From positions 620,001 through 684,000 of the forward strand of contig JADKAO010000001.1 of NCBI GenBank assembly GCA_016715285.1: a stretch of DNA of 64,000 nucleotides, in the 5' to 3' direction. The notes below the pieces were generated by a model. The model was not told where the DNA came from, made no database searches, and saw nothing but the letters and a program-made list of their open reading frames with translations. The first letter of the stretch is position 1, and the number at the start of each line of letters is the position of its first letter. The DNA comes from Actinomycetales bacterium. Its GTDB lineage: Bacteria > Actinomycetota > Actinomycetes > Actinomycetales > Dermatophilaceae. The translations under genes were made by a program, and so were the position numbers. Shown piece by piece: positions 47,037 through 56,381 of the stretch.

Positions 47037-47630
47037 TCAGGTCGAGCTGCCCGGCGTGCGGGGGGAGGCATCGTGAGTTGGGTCGTGTCCTTCTGACAAC
47101 TCGTCCCAGGCTGACCTACGGGCCCCGCGAGAGTCGGGCTGATCCGGCTGGAAGCGGTCGAATCGCGCCGACAATCCATCCCAACGCCGAGCGGACCACG
47201 CCCCAGCGAGCGATGATCCGAGCAACACCATAAGCGCGGCGAGTGCGGTCCAGGCCCACACCGAGAGATTCCCCGAGGCCCCGAGCGACCCCGTCCGACC
47301 GGCCACCTCCGCGGCACGTCGCCCGATGACGGCCGAGGGATCACCGAGCACCGGCACAACGAGTGCGACCGCACCTGCCGCCGCGAGTGCCTGGACGATG
47401 CCCGCGATTCGGCGGATGGCCCGCCCTCCGGTCAGCAACGCAAGCAAGGCTGCCCCAACGACGAGCCCGAGTGCGACGGCAGCAGGAGTTGCCTGGGTGC
47501 CGGTCACGCCGAGGGTTGCGCTGCCAAGGACGGCGTCGGTCGTGCGCCCGCTCACCCAGACCTGAGATGCGGCGAGCAGGAAGACACCCAGCGGCACGAG
47601 GACAGCGAGAGCCACGGTCCGCTTGGTCAT
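47037..47630 (-). CDS. Trp biosynthesis-associated membrane protein
   Basis: 197 residues from ATG 47630 (MTKRTVALAVL). Four hydrophobic segments and text such as LAASQVWVSGRTTDAV and GVTGTQATPAAVALGLVV fit the TIGR02234-type family, which is found only next to trp genes in actinobacteria. The cytoplasmic tail is charged. The molecular function is not known. The start overlaps the repaired trpE stop by 4 bases. Confidence 0.88.
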   Translation of the reverse strand: MTKRTVALAVLVPLGVFLLAASQVWVSGRTTDAVLGSATLGVTGTQATPAAVALGLVVGAALLALLTGGRAIRRIAGIVQALAAAGAVALVVPVLGDPSAVIGRRAAEVAGRTGSLGASGNLSVWAWTALAALMVLLGSSLAGAWSARRWDGLSARFDRFQPDQPDSRGARRSAWDELSEGHDPTHDASPRTPGSST

Positions 47631-49173
47631 CGCCGATCCCCCACTGCTCGCATGCCGGACGCTGCCCGAACTGCTCGGATCACGGCAGCGGCTTTGTGAT
47701 GGCACTCTTCGTATTCGAGTTGCGGTTGTGAGTCTGCGACGATGCCGGCTCCGGCCTGCACGTAGGCCACACCATCACGAATGAGCGCCGTCCGAATGGC
47801 GATCGCCATGTCGAGGTCGCCCGCGAAGTCGAGATAGCCGACCACTCCCCGTACACGCCCCGACGGAGCCCTTCGAACTCGTCGATCAGAGCCATCGCTC
47901 GAGGTTTGGGGGCACCCGAGAGCGTCCCAGCGGGGAAGGTCGCGACCAGGACGTCGTATGCCGTCATCCCCTCGCGCAACTCTCCGACGACGGTCGACTC
48001 CAGGTGCATGATGTGGCTGTAGCGGCGGATCGTCATGAACTCGACCGTGTCGACCGTGCCGGCACGGCATACCCGCTGTAAATCGTTGCGGGACAAGTCA
48101 ACAAGCATGACGTGCTCGGCGCGCTCCTTGGCGTCGCCGAGGAGGTCGTCCGCGAGGGCGACGTCGTGCTCAGGTGTCTTGCCGCGCGGCCGGGAGCCTG
48201 CGATCGGGTGCGTCATCGCTTGACGGCCAGTCACCTTGATCAGTGCCTCAGGACTCGAACCCACGACGTCGTATGCCGTCCCGTCAGGGTGTGGGAGGCG
48301 CAGCACGTACATGTAAGGGCTGGGATTCGAGGCCCGCAGGGCTCGGTAGACGTCAATCGGGTCAGCGGGTGATGGCATCGAAAAGCGCTGCGACACAACG
48401 ATTTGGAAGGCGTCGCCCGCACGGATGGCTGCTTTGCAGCGCTCGACGATATCGTGATATTCAACCTGGCTGTGCGAGCTGGTTGCGGCGATCTCGACCG
48501 GTTCCACAAGAGCAACCGTCGAGGGAGCGGGCGCCGCAAGGTCGGTCATCATCCGGTCGAGGCGTTCCACTGCATCCCGCCACGCCCACTCCATGCGGGC
48601 ATCGGTGTCGTCATAGTTGACCGCGTTGGCGATGAGCAGGAGCGAGCCATCTGCGTGGTCAAGGACGGCGAGGTCAGTGGCGAGCACCATCGCCAGCTCC
48701 GGAATCCCCAGGTCGTCTGTGCCGTTGTCGGGCACGCGCTCCCACCGGCGGACAGCGTCATAGGTGATCGCGCCGACCATGCCGCCGGTCAACGGCGGGA
48801 GCCCCGCGATCCGCTCGGTGGCGAGGGCGGCAACGGTCGCGCGTAGTGCCTCGGTTGGGTCACCGTCGGTGGGCACACCCGCGGGGGGCTGCCCGATCCA
48901 ATGGGCCTGGCCGTCGAGCTCGGTCAAGGTCGCCGCGCTGCGCGCGCCGATAATCGAGTAGCGCGACCACACGCCGCCATGCTCGGCCGACTCCAGCAGG
49001 AACGTGCCCGGCTGTCCCTGCGCCAGTTTGCGGTAGACACCCAGGGGCGTCTCCCCGTCCGCCAACAGGCGTCGAACGACCGGGATGACGCGGCGCGAGC
49101 GGGCGAGCTCAGCGAACAGGTCGAGGCTTGGCCACGTCCGGCCCCACCCGAGCTCCGCGTGGACTTCAGACAT
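47627..49173 (-). CDS. trpE: Anthranilate synthase component I, one-base frameshift
   Basis: About 515 residues when repaired, from ATG 49173 (MSEVHAELGWG). It converts chorismate and ammonia or glutamine-derived nitrogen to anthranilate. The N-terminal LLESAEHGGVWSRYSIIG carries the Trp-feedback LLES motif. The chorismate-binding core is complete: PIAGSRPRGKTPEHD, LVDLSRNDLQRVC and TFPAGTLSGAPK. At 47847-47850 (CCCC on the plus strand) one base is missing. The frame then reads WSAIS, whereas the neighbouring frame continues correctly VVGYLDFAGDLDMAIAIRTA to the stop at 47627. I read this as a homopolymer sequencing error. Overlaps hisI by 8 bases. Confidence 0.9.
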
Positions 49174-49600
49174 GGGCCACGCCCTCGCCTGGGTTTGCGC
49201 CTTCGACACTCTCAGCTGGCCAGACGCCCTCGACCGCCGCCAACGGGCGCGCGTCAAAGCACGTCCGATCACCGGTGTGGCAGGCGCCGCCGACCTGGTC
49301 GACCCGTACGAGGAGCGCGTCGCCGTCGCAGTCGAGAGCGACCGATCGCACGTACTGCCCGTGCCCGGACGTGTCGCCCTTGCGCCAGTACTCCCCGCGC
49401 GACCGCGACCAGAACGTCACTCGGCCGCTCGTCAGTGTGCGTCGCAGCGCCTCCTCATCCATCCACCCGAGCATGAGCACCTCGCCCGTGTCGTGTTGCT
49501 GGATGATCGCGGCCACCAAGCCAGCGTCGTCGCGCTTGAGCAGCGCCGCGATCGCGGGGTCGAGCACGCGGCCGGCGTCGGGAGCAGAGGAGGCGAGCAC
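49166..49600 (-). CDS. hisI: Phosphoribosyl-AMP cyclohydrolase
   Basis: 144 residues. HisI, third step of histidine synthesis. Key blocks: VLMLGWMDEEALRRTL, TFWSRSRGEYWRKGDTSGH, DCDGDALLVRVDQVGGACHTG with metal-binding Asp and Cys residues, and DRTCF. A short tail (ESVEGANPGEGVAHV) follows. The stop overlaps trpE. The rest of the his operon, usually upstream (hisF), is not present; pabBC is divergent instead. Confidence 0.94.
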   Translation of the reverse strand: MLASSAPDAGRVLDPAIAALLKRDDAGLVAAIIQQHDTGEVLMLGWMDEEALRRTLTSGRVTFWSRSRGEYWRKGDTSGHGQYVRSVALDCDGDALLVRVDQVGGACHTGDRTCFDARPLAAVEGVWPAESVEGANPGEGVAHV

Positions 49601-49694
49601 CCCGCCATTGTGCCGGGTCCGAGCTGGAGTCGTTGCCAGCGCTCGCGTCGGGTCCCGCTAGGTCCGAGCCGCCAATGCGACTAGCCTGACCGCC

Positions 49695-51434
49695 GTGGAG
49701 GCCTACGTCGACATTCCGTGGGCCCCCTCCGGGACCCCCGTCCCGTTGGCCTTCGGTCCCCCTCGTGAGATCGTCGCCGCAACCGGCCTCACCGGGGTGC
49801 GCCCTGCCCTTGACCGGGTCGCCACCGCTTGCGCTGCAGGCGGATTCGCTGTCGGGTATGTCTCGTACGAAGCAGCGCCCGCGTTCGACCCGGCGATGCG
49901 GGTGCGCGGTGGCTCCGGTATGCCGTTGCTCTGGTTCGGCATCCACGACGCGCCCCTTCCCGCCCGGCGCACAGCCCGCCCTTACGCCTGCTCGCGCTGG
50001 GAGCCAGGAACCACATCCGAGGCGTATGCCGCGTCGATCGCGGCCGTCCGCGCCGCCATCGCCCGGGGTGACACCTACCAGGTCAACCACACCATGCGGT
50101 TGCGGGCTCGCCTGGCCGGTGACCCGCTCGCGGCGTTTGACGACCTCCGGCGGGCGCAAGGCCACGGTTGGTTCGGCTATGTCGACACCGGCGAGCACGC
50201 CATCGCGTCAGCGTCCCCTGAGTTGTTTTTCACCTGGGACGGCAGCGACGGTGGCGTTCTCACCACCCGACCGATGAAGGGGACGCGGGCACGGCATACC
50301 GACCCTGCCGAGGACGACGACGCGCGCCGCGATCTCGTGAACTCGGCCAAAGACCGCGCCGAGAACCTCATGATCGTCGATCTCTTGCGCAACGACGTGG
50401 CGCGGGTGTGCGAGCCCGGGTCCGTCGCGGTGCCATCTCTGTTTGAGGTCGAGGACTACCCGACCGTGTGGCAGCTCACCTCGACGGTCACCGGACGGAC
50501 TCGCCCCCAGACCACGCTCACGCACCTGTTCGACGCGCTCTTCCCCTGCGGCTCGATCACCGGTGCGCCCAAGGTGAGCACGATGTCGCTCATCGCGGAG
50601 TTCGAGGATCGTCCGCGCGGGGTGTACTGCGGGGCGGTGGGGATTGTCTTCCCTGGCGGTGCGGCTGCCTTCAATGTCGCGATCCGCACCATGGTGATCG
50701 ATTACGACACGGGTATCGCGCGGTACGACGTCGGCGGCGGGGTGGTCTGGGACTCGACCGGAGCCGACGAGTATGCCGAAGCCCTCGCCAAAGCTCGCGT
50801 ACTCGAACCCACCCAAATCGACGTCGACCTCTACGAAACCGCCCGCGTCACTGACGGCAAAGCCGTCCTCGAGGCACGACACCTCGATCGGATGGCTGCC
50901 TCCGCGAAGTGGTTTGGTCGACCCTTTGATCGCGACCGCGCTGCGCACCTCTGGCGATCGCTGCCCAATGGTGACTTGCGCGCACGGCTGCTGCTGTCGC
51001 CCGCTGGGGACCTTCGGGTGGAATCGGCCCCGCGAGTCCCCCCAACGCCGCTCACAGCGGTGCTCGCGCACGACCCCGTGTGGTCGGGCGACCCGTGGCT
51101 GCGCCACAAGAGCAGCCGACGCGAGGTGTATGCCGCCGCCCAGGCTTTCGCTGCTGCGAGCGGCCACGGTGAAGCCCTGTTGTGGAACGAGCGCGAGGAA
51201 ATCACCGAGTTCACGGTCGGGAATGTCGTCGTCGAGCTCGATGGCCAACTCGTCACGCCGCCCGTGGACTGCGGACTGCTGCCCGGCACCTTGCGCGCTG
51301 AACTCATCGCGCTCGGGGATGTGGTCGAGCGTGTGGTGACTTTGGCGGAGCTGCCCCGATGTGGTCGGGTGTGGCTGGTCAACGGCGTGCGCGGCTGGGT
51401 CCCCATCACCCTCGTCCTCGCAGACGTGGGCTAA
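49695..51434 (+). CDS. pabBC: Fused aminodeoxychorismate synthase component I / aminodeoxychorismate lyase
   Basis: 579 residues from GTG 49695. Residues 1-~345 are PabB-like: RGDTYQVNHTMRLR, PMKGTRARHT, LLRNDVARVC, PCGSITGAPKVSTM and a C-terminal VGIVFPGGAAAFNVAIRTM. Residues ~350-579 are a PabC-like class IV PLP domain: ARHLDRMAASAKWFG, LLWNERGE-like LLWNEREEITEFTVGN and the ending TLAELPRCGRVWLVNGVRGW. The fusion makes 4-aminobenzoate for folate from chorismate, with glutaminase supplied elsewhere. The PLP lysine is presumably in LRHKSSRREVYAAAQ. The stop overlaps the convergent ABC gene by 4 bases. Confidence 0.9.
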   Translation: MEAYVDIPWAPSGTPVPLAFGPPREIVAATGLTGVRPALDRVATACAAGGFAVGYVSYEAAPAFDPAMRVRGGSGMPLLWFGIHDAPLPARRTARPYACSRWEPGTTSEAYAASIAAVRAAIARGDTYQVNHTMRLRARLAGDPLAAFDDLRRAQGHGWFGYVDTGEHAIASASPELFFTWDGSDGGVLTTRPMKGTRARHTDPAEDDDARRDLVNSAKDRAENLMIVDLLRNDVARVCEPGSVAVPSLFEVEDYPTVWQLTSTVTGRTRPQTTLTHLFDALFPCGSITGAPKVSTMSLIAEFEDRPRGVYCGAVGIVFPGGAAAFNVAIRTMVIDYDTGIARYDVGGGVVWDSTGADEYAEALAKARVLEPTQIDVDLYETARVTDGKAVLEARHLDRMAASAKWFGRPFDRDRAAHLWRSLPNGDLRARLLLSPAGDLRVESAPRVPPTPLTAVLAHDPVWSGDPWLRHKSSRREVYAAAQAFAAASGHGEALLWNEREEITEFTVGNVVVELDGQLVTPPVDCGLLPGTLRAELIALGDVVERVVTLAELPRCGRVWLVNGVRGWVPITLVLADVG

Positions 51435-53242
51435 GACCCCTGCTGGGCCGCCCAGGATGCATGAAGCGACGCATAAACCCCACCGGCAGCGAGCAATTGC
51501 GTATGCGGTCCACGCTCGACGATGCGACCGGCGTCAACGACAATGACCTCATCGGCTGCTTCAGCCGTGGACAGGCGGTGGGCGATGGCGACCGACGTGC
51601 GGCCACGAGTGGCGCCGTCGATCGCTCGCTGGAGCCTGACCTCAGTCTCTGGGTCGACAGCCGACGTGGCCTCGTCGAGCAGGAGGAGGTCGGGTTGGGC
51701 CAGGTAGGCCCGGACCAATGCCACGAGCTGCCGCTCGCCAGCCGAGAGTGACTCGCCCCGCTGACCCACCTCGGTCTGCAGGCCCAATGGGAGCCCGCGA
51801 ACCCAGGAGTCGAGACCGAGTTCGGTGAGGATTCCCCAGATCTCGGTTTCGGTGGCACTGGGTTGCCCGTAGCGGAGATTGTCGAGCAGCGACGCATCGA
51901 ACAAGAACCCCTCTTGCGGGACCAGGACCACGCGCTGCCGCAGAGACGCGAACCGAATCTCGCGCAGGTCGATCCCGTCGAGGGTGACTGTGCCCTCCGA
52001 GGGATCCATCAGTCTGGCAAGCAGCTTGGCCAACGTCGACTTCCCTGAGCCGGTCTCGCCCACGACAGCCACCCGGGCTTTGGGCTCGATATGCAAAGTG
52101 ACGTCCTGCAGGACGGGAGGTCCACCGGGGTAGGCGAAGGAGACCTCATGGAAGTCGACGGTGATGGGACCGCGGGGCAGGTCGACGCCGTTCTCGGCAG
52201 GATCGGCGACGTCAGCGGGGGTGTCGATGATGCCGATGACTCGGCGCCACCCTGCGACGGCGTTCTGGAGTTCGTTGAGGATCTCGGTCGCTTGTTGGAC
52301 CGGCATCGTGAAGAGGTTGACCAGGAACAAGAACGCCAACAGCTCGCCGAGGGTGAGCTGCCCGCGGGCAGCGAGCACCGTTCCGACAACCAGCACAACG
52401 GCCGTCGTCAACCCAGACACGAATTGCCCGGCCGTGAAGGCGACCACCGCTCTGACCTGCGCGCCCACCGCCGCTTTGCGGTGTGCCTCGATCGCGGTGT
52501 CGATCCGCCGCGCGGTGCGCTCCTCAATGGCATAGGCGCGGATCGTCGAGGCGCCGACGACAGCTTCGGAGATGGCGCCGAGTAGCGCCCCAACACGCTC
52601 CCGGACGACGGTGTAGGCCCGGCCCACCACTCCCTGGAAGTGTCGGATGAGGAAGAAGAGGGGGATAAAACAGCCCCACACCACGCCCGCGAGGATGGGG
52701 CTGAACCACAGCATGAGACCAGTCGCGAGCGCGATCTGGCCGATGCTGATCACGAGCATCAACCCGCCGAACTGCACAAACGCGGAGATTGTGTCGACGT
52801 CCGAGGTCACACGCGAGACCAGCGACCCGCGACGTTCGGTGTTTTGGGTCAGCATGGACAGGTCGTGGATGTGCCGGAAGGCGCGCAACCGTAGGGCCGC
52901 AAGCCCATTCTCAGACGACGTAAACAGGCGCACGTTCACGGCATACGCGCTGAAGGCAGTGACGACGACCCCAGCCATCGCGAGCCCAACCCAGAACCAC
53001 ACCCGGCCCAGGTCCGGCCCACCCGCGGCGAGGAGCCCCTCGTCGGTGGTGCGCTGGATGACCAAGGGCACCATGACTCGGCCGAGTGTCGACAGCAAGG
53101 CGAGGACCAGCGTGATGCCGAGCCCGCGGGTGAGCTCTGGTGAGAGAACTGCGCCCCGGCGCAAGGTGGCCCAGGTCGACAGGTCCCCCCCGGACCCGAT
53201 CCCGGAGTGGTCGACCAGAGGTGCGGCGCCGTGTCGGCTCAT
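51431..53242 (-). CDS. ABC exporter half-transporter with canonical ATP site
   Basis: 603 residues from ATG 53242. Six transmembrane helices (about 40-330), then an ATPase domain. Walker A is GETGSGKS (395-402), Walker B LLLLDE with catalytic Glu524, H-loop His555. The signature reads LSAGE (499-503) instead of LSGGQ. The next gene has the opposite pattern, so the two form a heterodimer. Its own catalytic residues work against the intact LSGGQ of the partner; the degenerate LSAGE faces the partner's inactive site. Substrate unknown; such pairs export lipids, peptides or drugs. The start overlaps the partner's stop by 4 bases. Confidence 0.92.
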   Translation of the reverse strand: MSRHGAAPLVDHSGIGSGGDLSTWATLRRGAVLSPELTRGLGITLVLALLSTLGRVMVPLVIQRTTDEGLLAAGGPDLGRVWFWVGLAMAGVVVTAFSAYAVNVRLFTSSENGLAALRLRAFRHIHDLSMLTQNTERRGSLVSRVTSDVDTISAFVQFGGLMLVISIGQIALATGLMLWFSPILAGVVWGCFIPLFFLIRHFQGVVGRAYTVVRERVGALLGAISEAVVGASTIRAYAIEERTARRIDTAIEAHRKAAVGAQVRAVVAFTAGQFVSGLTTAVVLVVGTVLAARGQLTLGELLAFLFLVNLFTMPVQQATEILNELQNAVAGWRRVIGIIDTPADVADPAENGVDLPRGPITVDFHEVSFAYPGGPPVLQDVTLHIEPKARVAVVGETGSGKSTLAKLLARLMDPSEGTVTLDGIDLREIRFASLRQRVVLVPQEGFLFDASLLDNLRYGQPSATETEIWGILTELGLDSWVRGLPLGLQTEVGQRGESLSAGERQLVALVRAYLAQPDLLLLDEATSAVDPETEVRLQRAIDGATRGRTSVAIAHRLSTAEAADEVIVVDAGRIVERGPHTQLLAAGGVYASLHASWAAQQGS

Positions 53243-55056
53243 GGGAGGAGCACCTCCTCCTCGCGCGCGGCGGCATCCCGGGCGTATGCCGTGACCAGGC
53301 TTGCGTACGGCGGGCACCGGTCGAGCAACTCGGCATGGGTGCCGTGGTCGATCACGGTGCCATCGGCGAGGAAGACGACCTCGTCGGCGAGCGCAATGGT
53401 CGCAAGCCGGGAGGCGACGACGACGACGGTCATGCCGTCTGCGACGGTCCGCAAATCGTCGAGGATGGCCTGCTCCACGCTCGGGTCGACCGCGGAGGTG
53501 GCGTCATCGAGCAGGAGGAGCTGGGGCGCCCGGACGATCGCGCGGGCGAGGGCAATCCGCTGCCGCTGTCCGCCGGACAAGTTGGCGCCGCGCTCCCCCA
53601 CGCGCGTGTCAAGACCAGCGGGCAATGCGCTGACGAACGACTCGGCATGGGCAATGTGCAGAGCGCGCCATACCTCGTCATCGGCATAGTGCCCGCCGAG
53701 AGTGACATTGCCGCGGACGGTGTCCTCGAAGAGGAAGGTTTGTTGCGGCACCAGCGCGGCCACCTCGGCAAGGGCACCATGGCGCAGCGCACGCAGGTCG
53801 AGGCCGTCGACCAGCACGGCGCCTGAATCGGGATCGACGAGCCGGACCATGAGCCCGGCCAAGGTTGACTTGCCTGAGCCGGTCGGGCCGACAATCGCGG
53901 TTGTGGACCCCGCGGTGACGTCCACCGTCACGTCGTGGAGCACCGGGGACTTCTCGGTGCTGCCGTCAGGTTGGTCAACGTCATAGGCGAACTCCACGGC
54001 GCGAGCGGCAATCGAGATCGGGCGGCCGTCGCGTCGCAGTGCGTTGTCGCCGAAAACCATGCCGCCGCGGGCCTCCAACACGGCGGCGACTCGCTCCCAA
54101 CCCACCACCGCGCGGGGCACTTCGCCGAGCACCCAACCGAACGCGCGCACCGGGAAGGACAAGACGGAGAAGAGGTAGGCAATCTGCACAACTTCGGCAG
54201 CGCTGACTTCGCCGCGGGTCGCCTGCCACGCGCCGACCCCGATGACGACGAGCGTGCCGATCGTGGGGATTGACTCGATCGCCGGGTCGAAGGTGCCGCG
54301 CGTGCGCCCCACGGCGATATTGGCGTCCCTCAAGCGGTGGGTGACCTCAGCGAAGCGGGCGGCCTCTTCGTCCTCGCGCCCCAGCGACTTGACGACGAGG
54401 GCAGCCTCGAAGCTCTCGTGGGCGACCTCGGAGACGTCGGCGCGCAGCTGCTGAGCGCGGGTCACCTGCGGAGACATGCGGCGCTGGAAGATCGCGTTGG
54501 CGCCGAACAGCAGCGGAAAGACCACCATGGCAACCGCAGCCAAGACCGGATCGACAATGACCATCTGCACGGCACCAAAGATCAGCATGACGACGACGCC
54601 GAGGGCCATCGGCAGCGGCGCGAAAATGTTCCACGTCGCCTCGACGTCAGCGTTGGCGTTGGATAGCAACTGCCCGGATGGATGCCTGTGGTGCCAACTC
54701 AACGGCAACGTCAAATACTGCCGGGTCACCTTTTGGCGATAGCTCGCTCCGAGGCCATACATCGCGATGCCAGCGCCCACTCGCCGCAAGATGATCCCGC
54801 ATACGTTGAGCAGAACGACGCCTGCGATGGTGAGGCCGATCTGCCACAGCTGGCCTGGGGTCACGCTCCGCGCGGCCACCGCGGGTGCGATGACGCCCTC
54901 AGTCAAGCGACCAATGACCCACGCCATCGCGCCGGTCATGATGCCGTACAGCGCCGAGCCGAGGACCGCGACCAAGAACCAGCGCGGCTGCTCCCGCGCC
55001 CCCCGCGCAACCACGCTGACGCCACGCCGAAGCGTCGAGCGGGGCACGGCAGACAT
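53239..55056 (-). CDS. ABC exporter half-transporter with degenerate ATP site
   Basis: 605 residues. Membrane domain about 25-330, ATPase domain thereafter. Walker A GPTGSGKS (390-397) and signature LSGGQ (493-497) are intact. The residue after Walker B is Asp518 (LLLLDD) where Glu is expected, and the H-loop His is Ser549 (VASRLAT). These changes are the hallmark of the non-hydrolysing half of heterodimeric exporters such as TM287/288 and BmrCD. It pairs with the downstream gene. The first ~20 residues are Arg-rich. No regulator is adjacent. The substrate cannot be inferred. Confidence 0.92.
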   Translation of the reverse strand: MSAVPRSTLRRGVSVVARGAREQPRWFLVAVLGSALYGIMTGAMAWVIGRLTEGVIAPAVAARSVTPGQLWQIGLTIAGVVLLNVCGIILRRVGAGIAMYGLGASYRQKVTRQYLTLPLSWHHRHPSGQLLSNANADVEATWNIFAPLPMALGVVVMLIFGAVQMVIVDPVLAAVAMVVFPLLFGANAIFQRRMSPQVTRAQQLRADVSEVAHESFEAALVVKSLGREDEEAARFAEVTHRLRDANIAVGRTRGTFDPAIESIPTIGTLVVIGVGAWQATRGEVSAAEVVQIAYLFSVLSFPVRAFGWVLGEVPRAVVGWERVAAVLEARGGMVFGDNALRRDGRPISIAARAVEFAYDVDQPDGSTEKSPVLHDVTVDVTAGSTTAIVGPTGSGKSTLAGLMVRLVDPDSGAVLVDGLDLRALRHGALAEVAALVPQQTFLFEDTVRGNVTLGGHYADDEVWRALHIAHAESFVSALPAGLDTRVGERGANLSGGQRQRIALARAIVRAPQLLLLDDATSAVDPSVEQAILDDLRTVADGMTVVVVASRLATIALADEVVFLADGTVIDHGTHAELLDRCPPYASLVTAYARDAAAREEEVLLP

Positions 55057-55159
55057 GGGTCCTCAGGGTGATGTTGAGCGGGTGATGTGCAGCGCCCAGC
55101 TTCTCACGCGCCACCGACACCCATCGACCGGCGCGTCACTCGTTCCGATTGACCCTGGG

Positions 55160-56215
55160 TCAGCCAGCTGCGGCCGCGATGAGATCCGGCGCCATGCCGT
55201 CGTCAATCGACCACGCGAGGACCTGGGGTCGGACGCCCTCGACCACGCGAACGGTGACCCAGCCCTGCAACGGGATTGTGAGAACGTTGCCGGTCGGGGT
55301 GCCCCACAGCGCTTTCTGCGCATCGAGGAGTTTGGGGATCGCCGAGGCCTTCGAAAAAGTCAGCGTGTACGTGCAATGGAATGCCCCCAGACCGAGCACT
55401 CCTGAGCTCGTCGCCACGGAACGCATATACGGTGCCCCGCTGGCATCGGTATCGACGGTGCAGACCAGTGCCGTGTCTTTCTGGCCCCACCTCGGAGTCT
55501 CCTGTTTAGTCCAGCCCGCAGGAATGGAGCCGAGGTCCACCCCTGCCGACCAGTCGGAGTCGGCCATATAGGCCAGGGCCGCCTTGACGACCGCCAGGGC
55601 CGCTGCCTGTTGAGCTTCGGTCGCAGGTACGGGATTCGCAAGGTCGCCGATCCCCTCGGGTATGACTCCGGACATCTCGATCAGCCATGGCGCGGTGGGA
55701 TTGGCCTGAGTCATCGCGATCAGTTTTCGACGTACACCGATCGTGGGAGTACCTGTGCTCGAACCCGAGGAGTCCGCCGACGCGGTGCCCCCGGTCGGGG
55801 GCGTCGCGGTCGCTGCTCCTCTCGGCCCACCTGTCACCAGCCCCAACATCCAGCGTCCTTGACCGGACGCGACCGGGGGACCCAACTGACGCACCGCGAC
55901 CATGTCGAACGGCTCCGCGGGCTTGCGTGGCTCCTCGGCGTACCGTCTCTGGACGTTGCTCACGAGGTCCTTTTCGAGGAGGGGACCGGTGTCCGCGAAC
56001 TTCCACTTGGTCGGGTCGAGCGCATTGGCCGCCACGATGGCCACGTTGTTGCGATCGTTGTAGTCCATCAGTGCGGTGCGCAACAGCGCATCTGGGTCAT
56101 CCGTGCTGCTGGTTGCCGCCCCCGCCGACGACGGTCTCGGGGACGTGCCTTCGGTCGGGCTGCATGCGGCACAGGCCACCACGAGCAGAGCGAGAAGGAT
56201 CGCCGGGAGAGACAC
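55160..56215 (-). CDS. Predicted lipoprotein of unknown function
   Basis: 351 residues. The N-terminal hydrophobic segment ends VVACAAC; lipidation at Cys15 or Cys18. A Ser/Pro/Thr linker follows, then a domain with ALMDYNDRNNVAIVAANALD, another Gly/Thr/Ser linker at about 135-155, and a second domain with two cysteines (LVCTVDTDA; FHCTYTLTF) that could form a disulfide. There are no enzymatic motifs. I do not recognise the family; it resembles actinobacterial DUF-type surface lipoproteins. The ABC exporter begins 103 bases downstream on the same strand, so a shared role is possible but unproven. Confidence 0.7.
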   Translation of the reverse strand: MSLPAILLALLVVACAACSPTEGTSPRPSSAGAATSSTDDPDALLRTALMDYNDRNNVAIVAANALDPTKWKFADTGPLLEKDLVSNVQRRYAEEPRKPAEPFDMVAVRQLGPPVASGQGRWMLGLVTGGPRGAATATPPTGGTASADSSGSSTGTPTIGVRRKLIAMTQANPTAPWLIEMSGVIPEGIGDLANPVPATEAQQAAALAVVKAALAYMADSDWSAGVDLGSIPAGWTKQETPRWGQKDTALVCTVDTDASGAPYMRSVATSSGVLGLGAFHCTYTLTFSKASAIPKLLDAQKALWGTPTGNVLTIPLQGWVTVRVVEGVRPQVLAWSIDDGMAPDLIAAAAG

Positions 56216-56319
56216 GACGGAACCTCATGACCTCCATCAAGACACAGCGCCCGTCCCACCTTCAAGAGGGAGCCAGCGTGATGCTGTGCGCACTGAACGT
56301 GACACGCCGGAACGGGAAA

Positions 56320-56358
56320 GTGCGGGGCGGCATACCCAGCAGGTATGCCGCCCCGCAC
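56320..56358 (-). terminator. 17-bp perfect terminator hairpin after pnp, made of two GTATGCCG copies
   Basis: Arms GTGCGGGGCGGCATACC (56320-56336) and GGTATGCCGCCCCGCAC (56342-56358) pair perfectly around CAGCA. It lies 23 bases after the pnp stop at 56382. Each arm holds one copy of the dispersed word. There is no long T-tract, as usual for high-GC actinobacteria. Confidence 0.85.
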
Positions 56359-56381
56359 CAGTTGCGTTGCGCGAGAACCGA

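Noticed and set aside
47627..49173. trpE as a pseudogene causing tryptophan auxotrophy
   Set aside because: A single missing G in a G-run explains the shift, and the rest of the protein and operon is intact.
55150..55162. TGACCCTGGGTCA palindrome at the lipoprotein stop as an operator
   Set aside because: It overlaps the end of a coding region and is short; at best a weak terminator stem.
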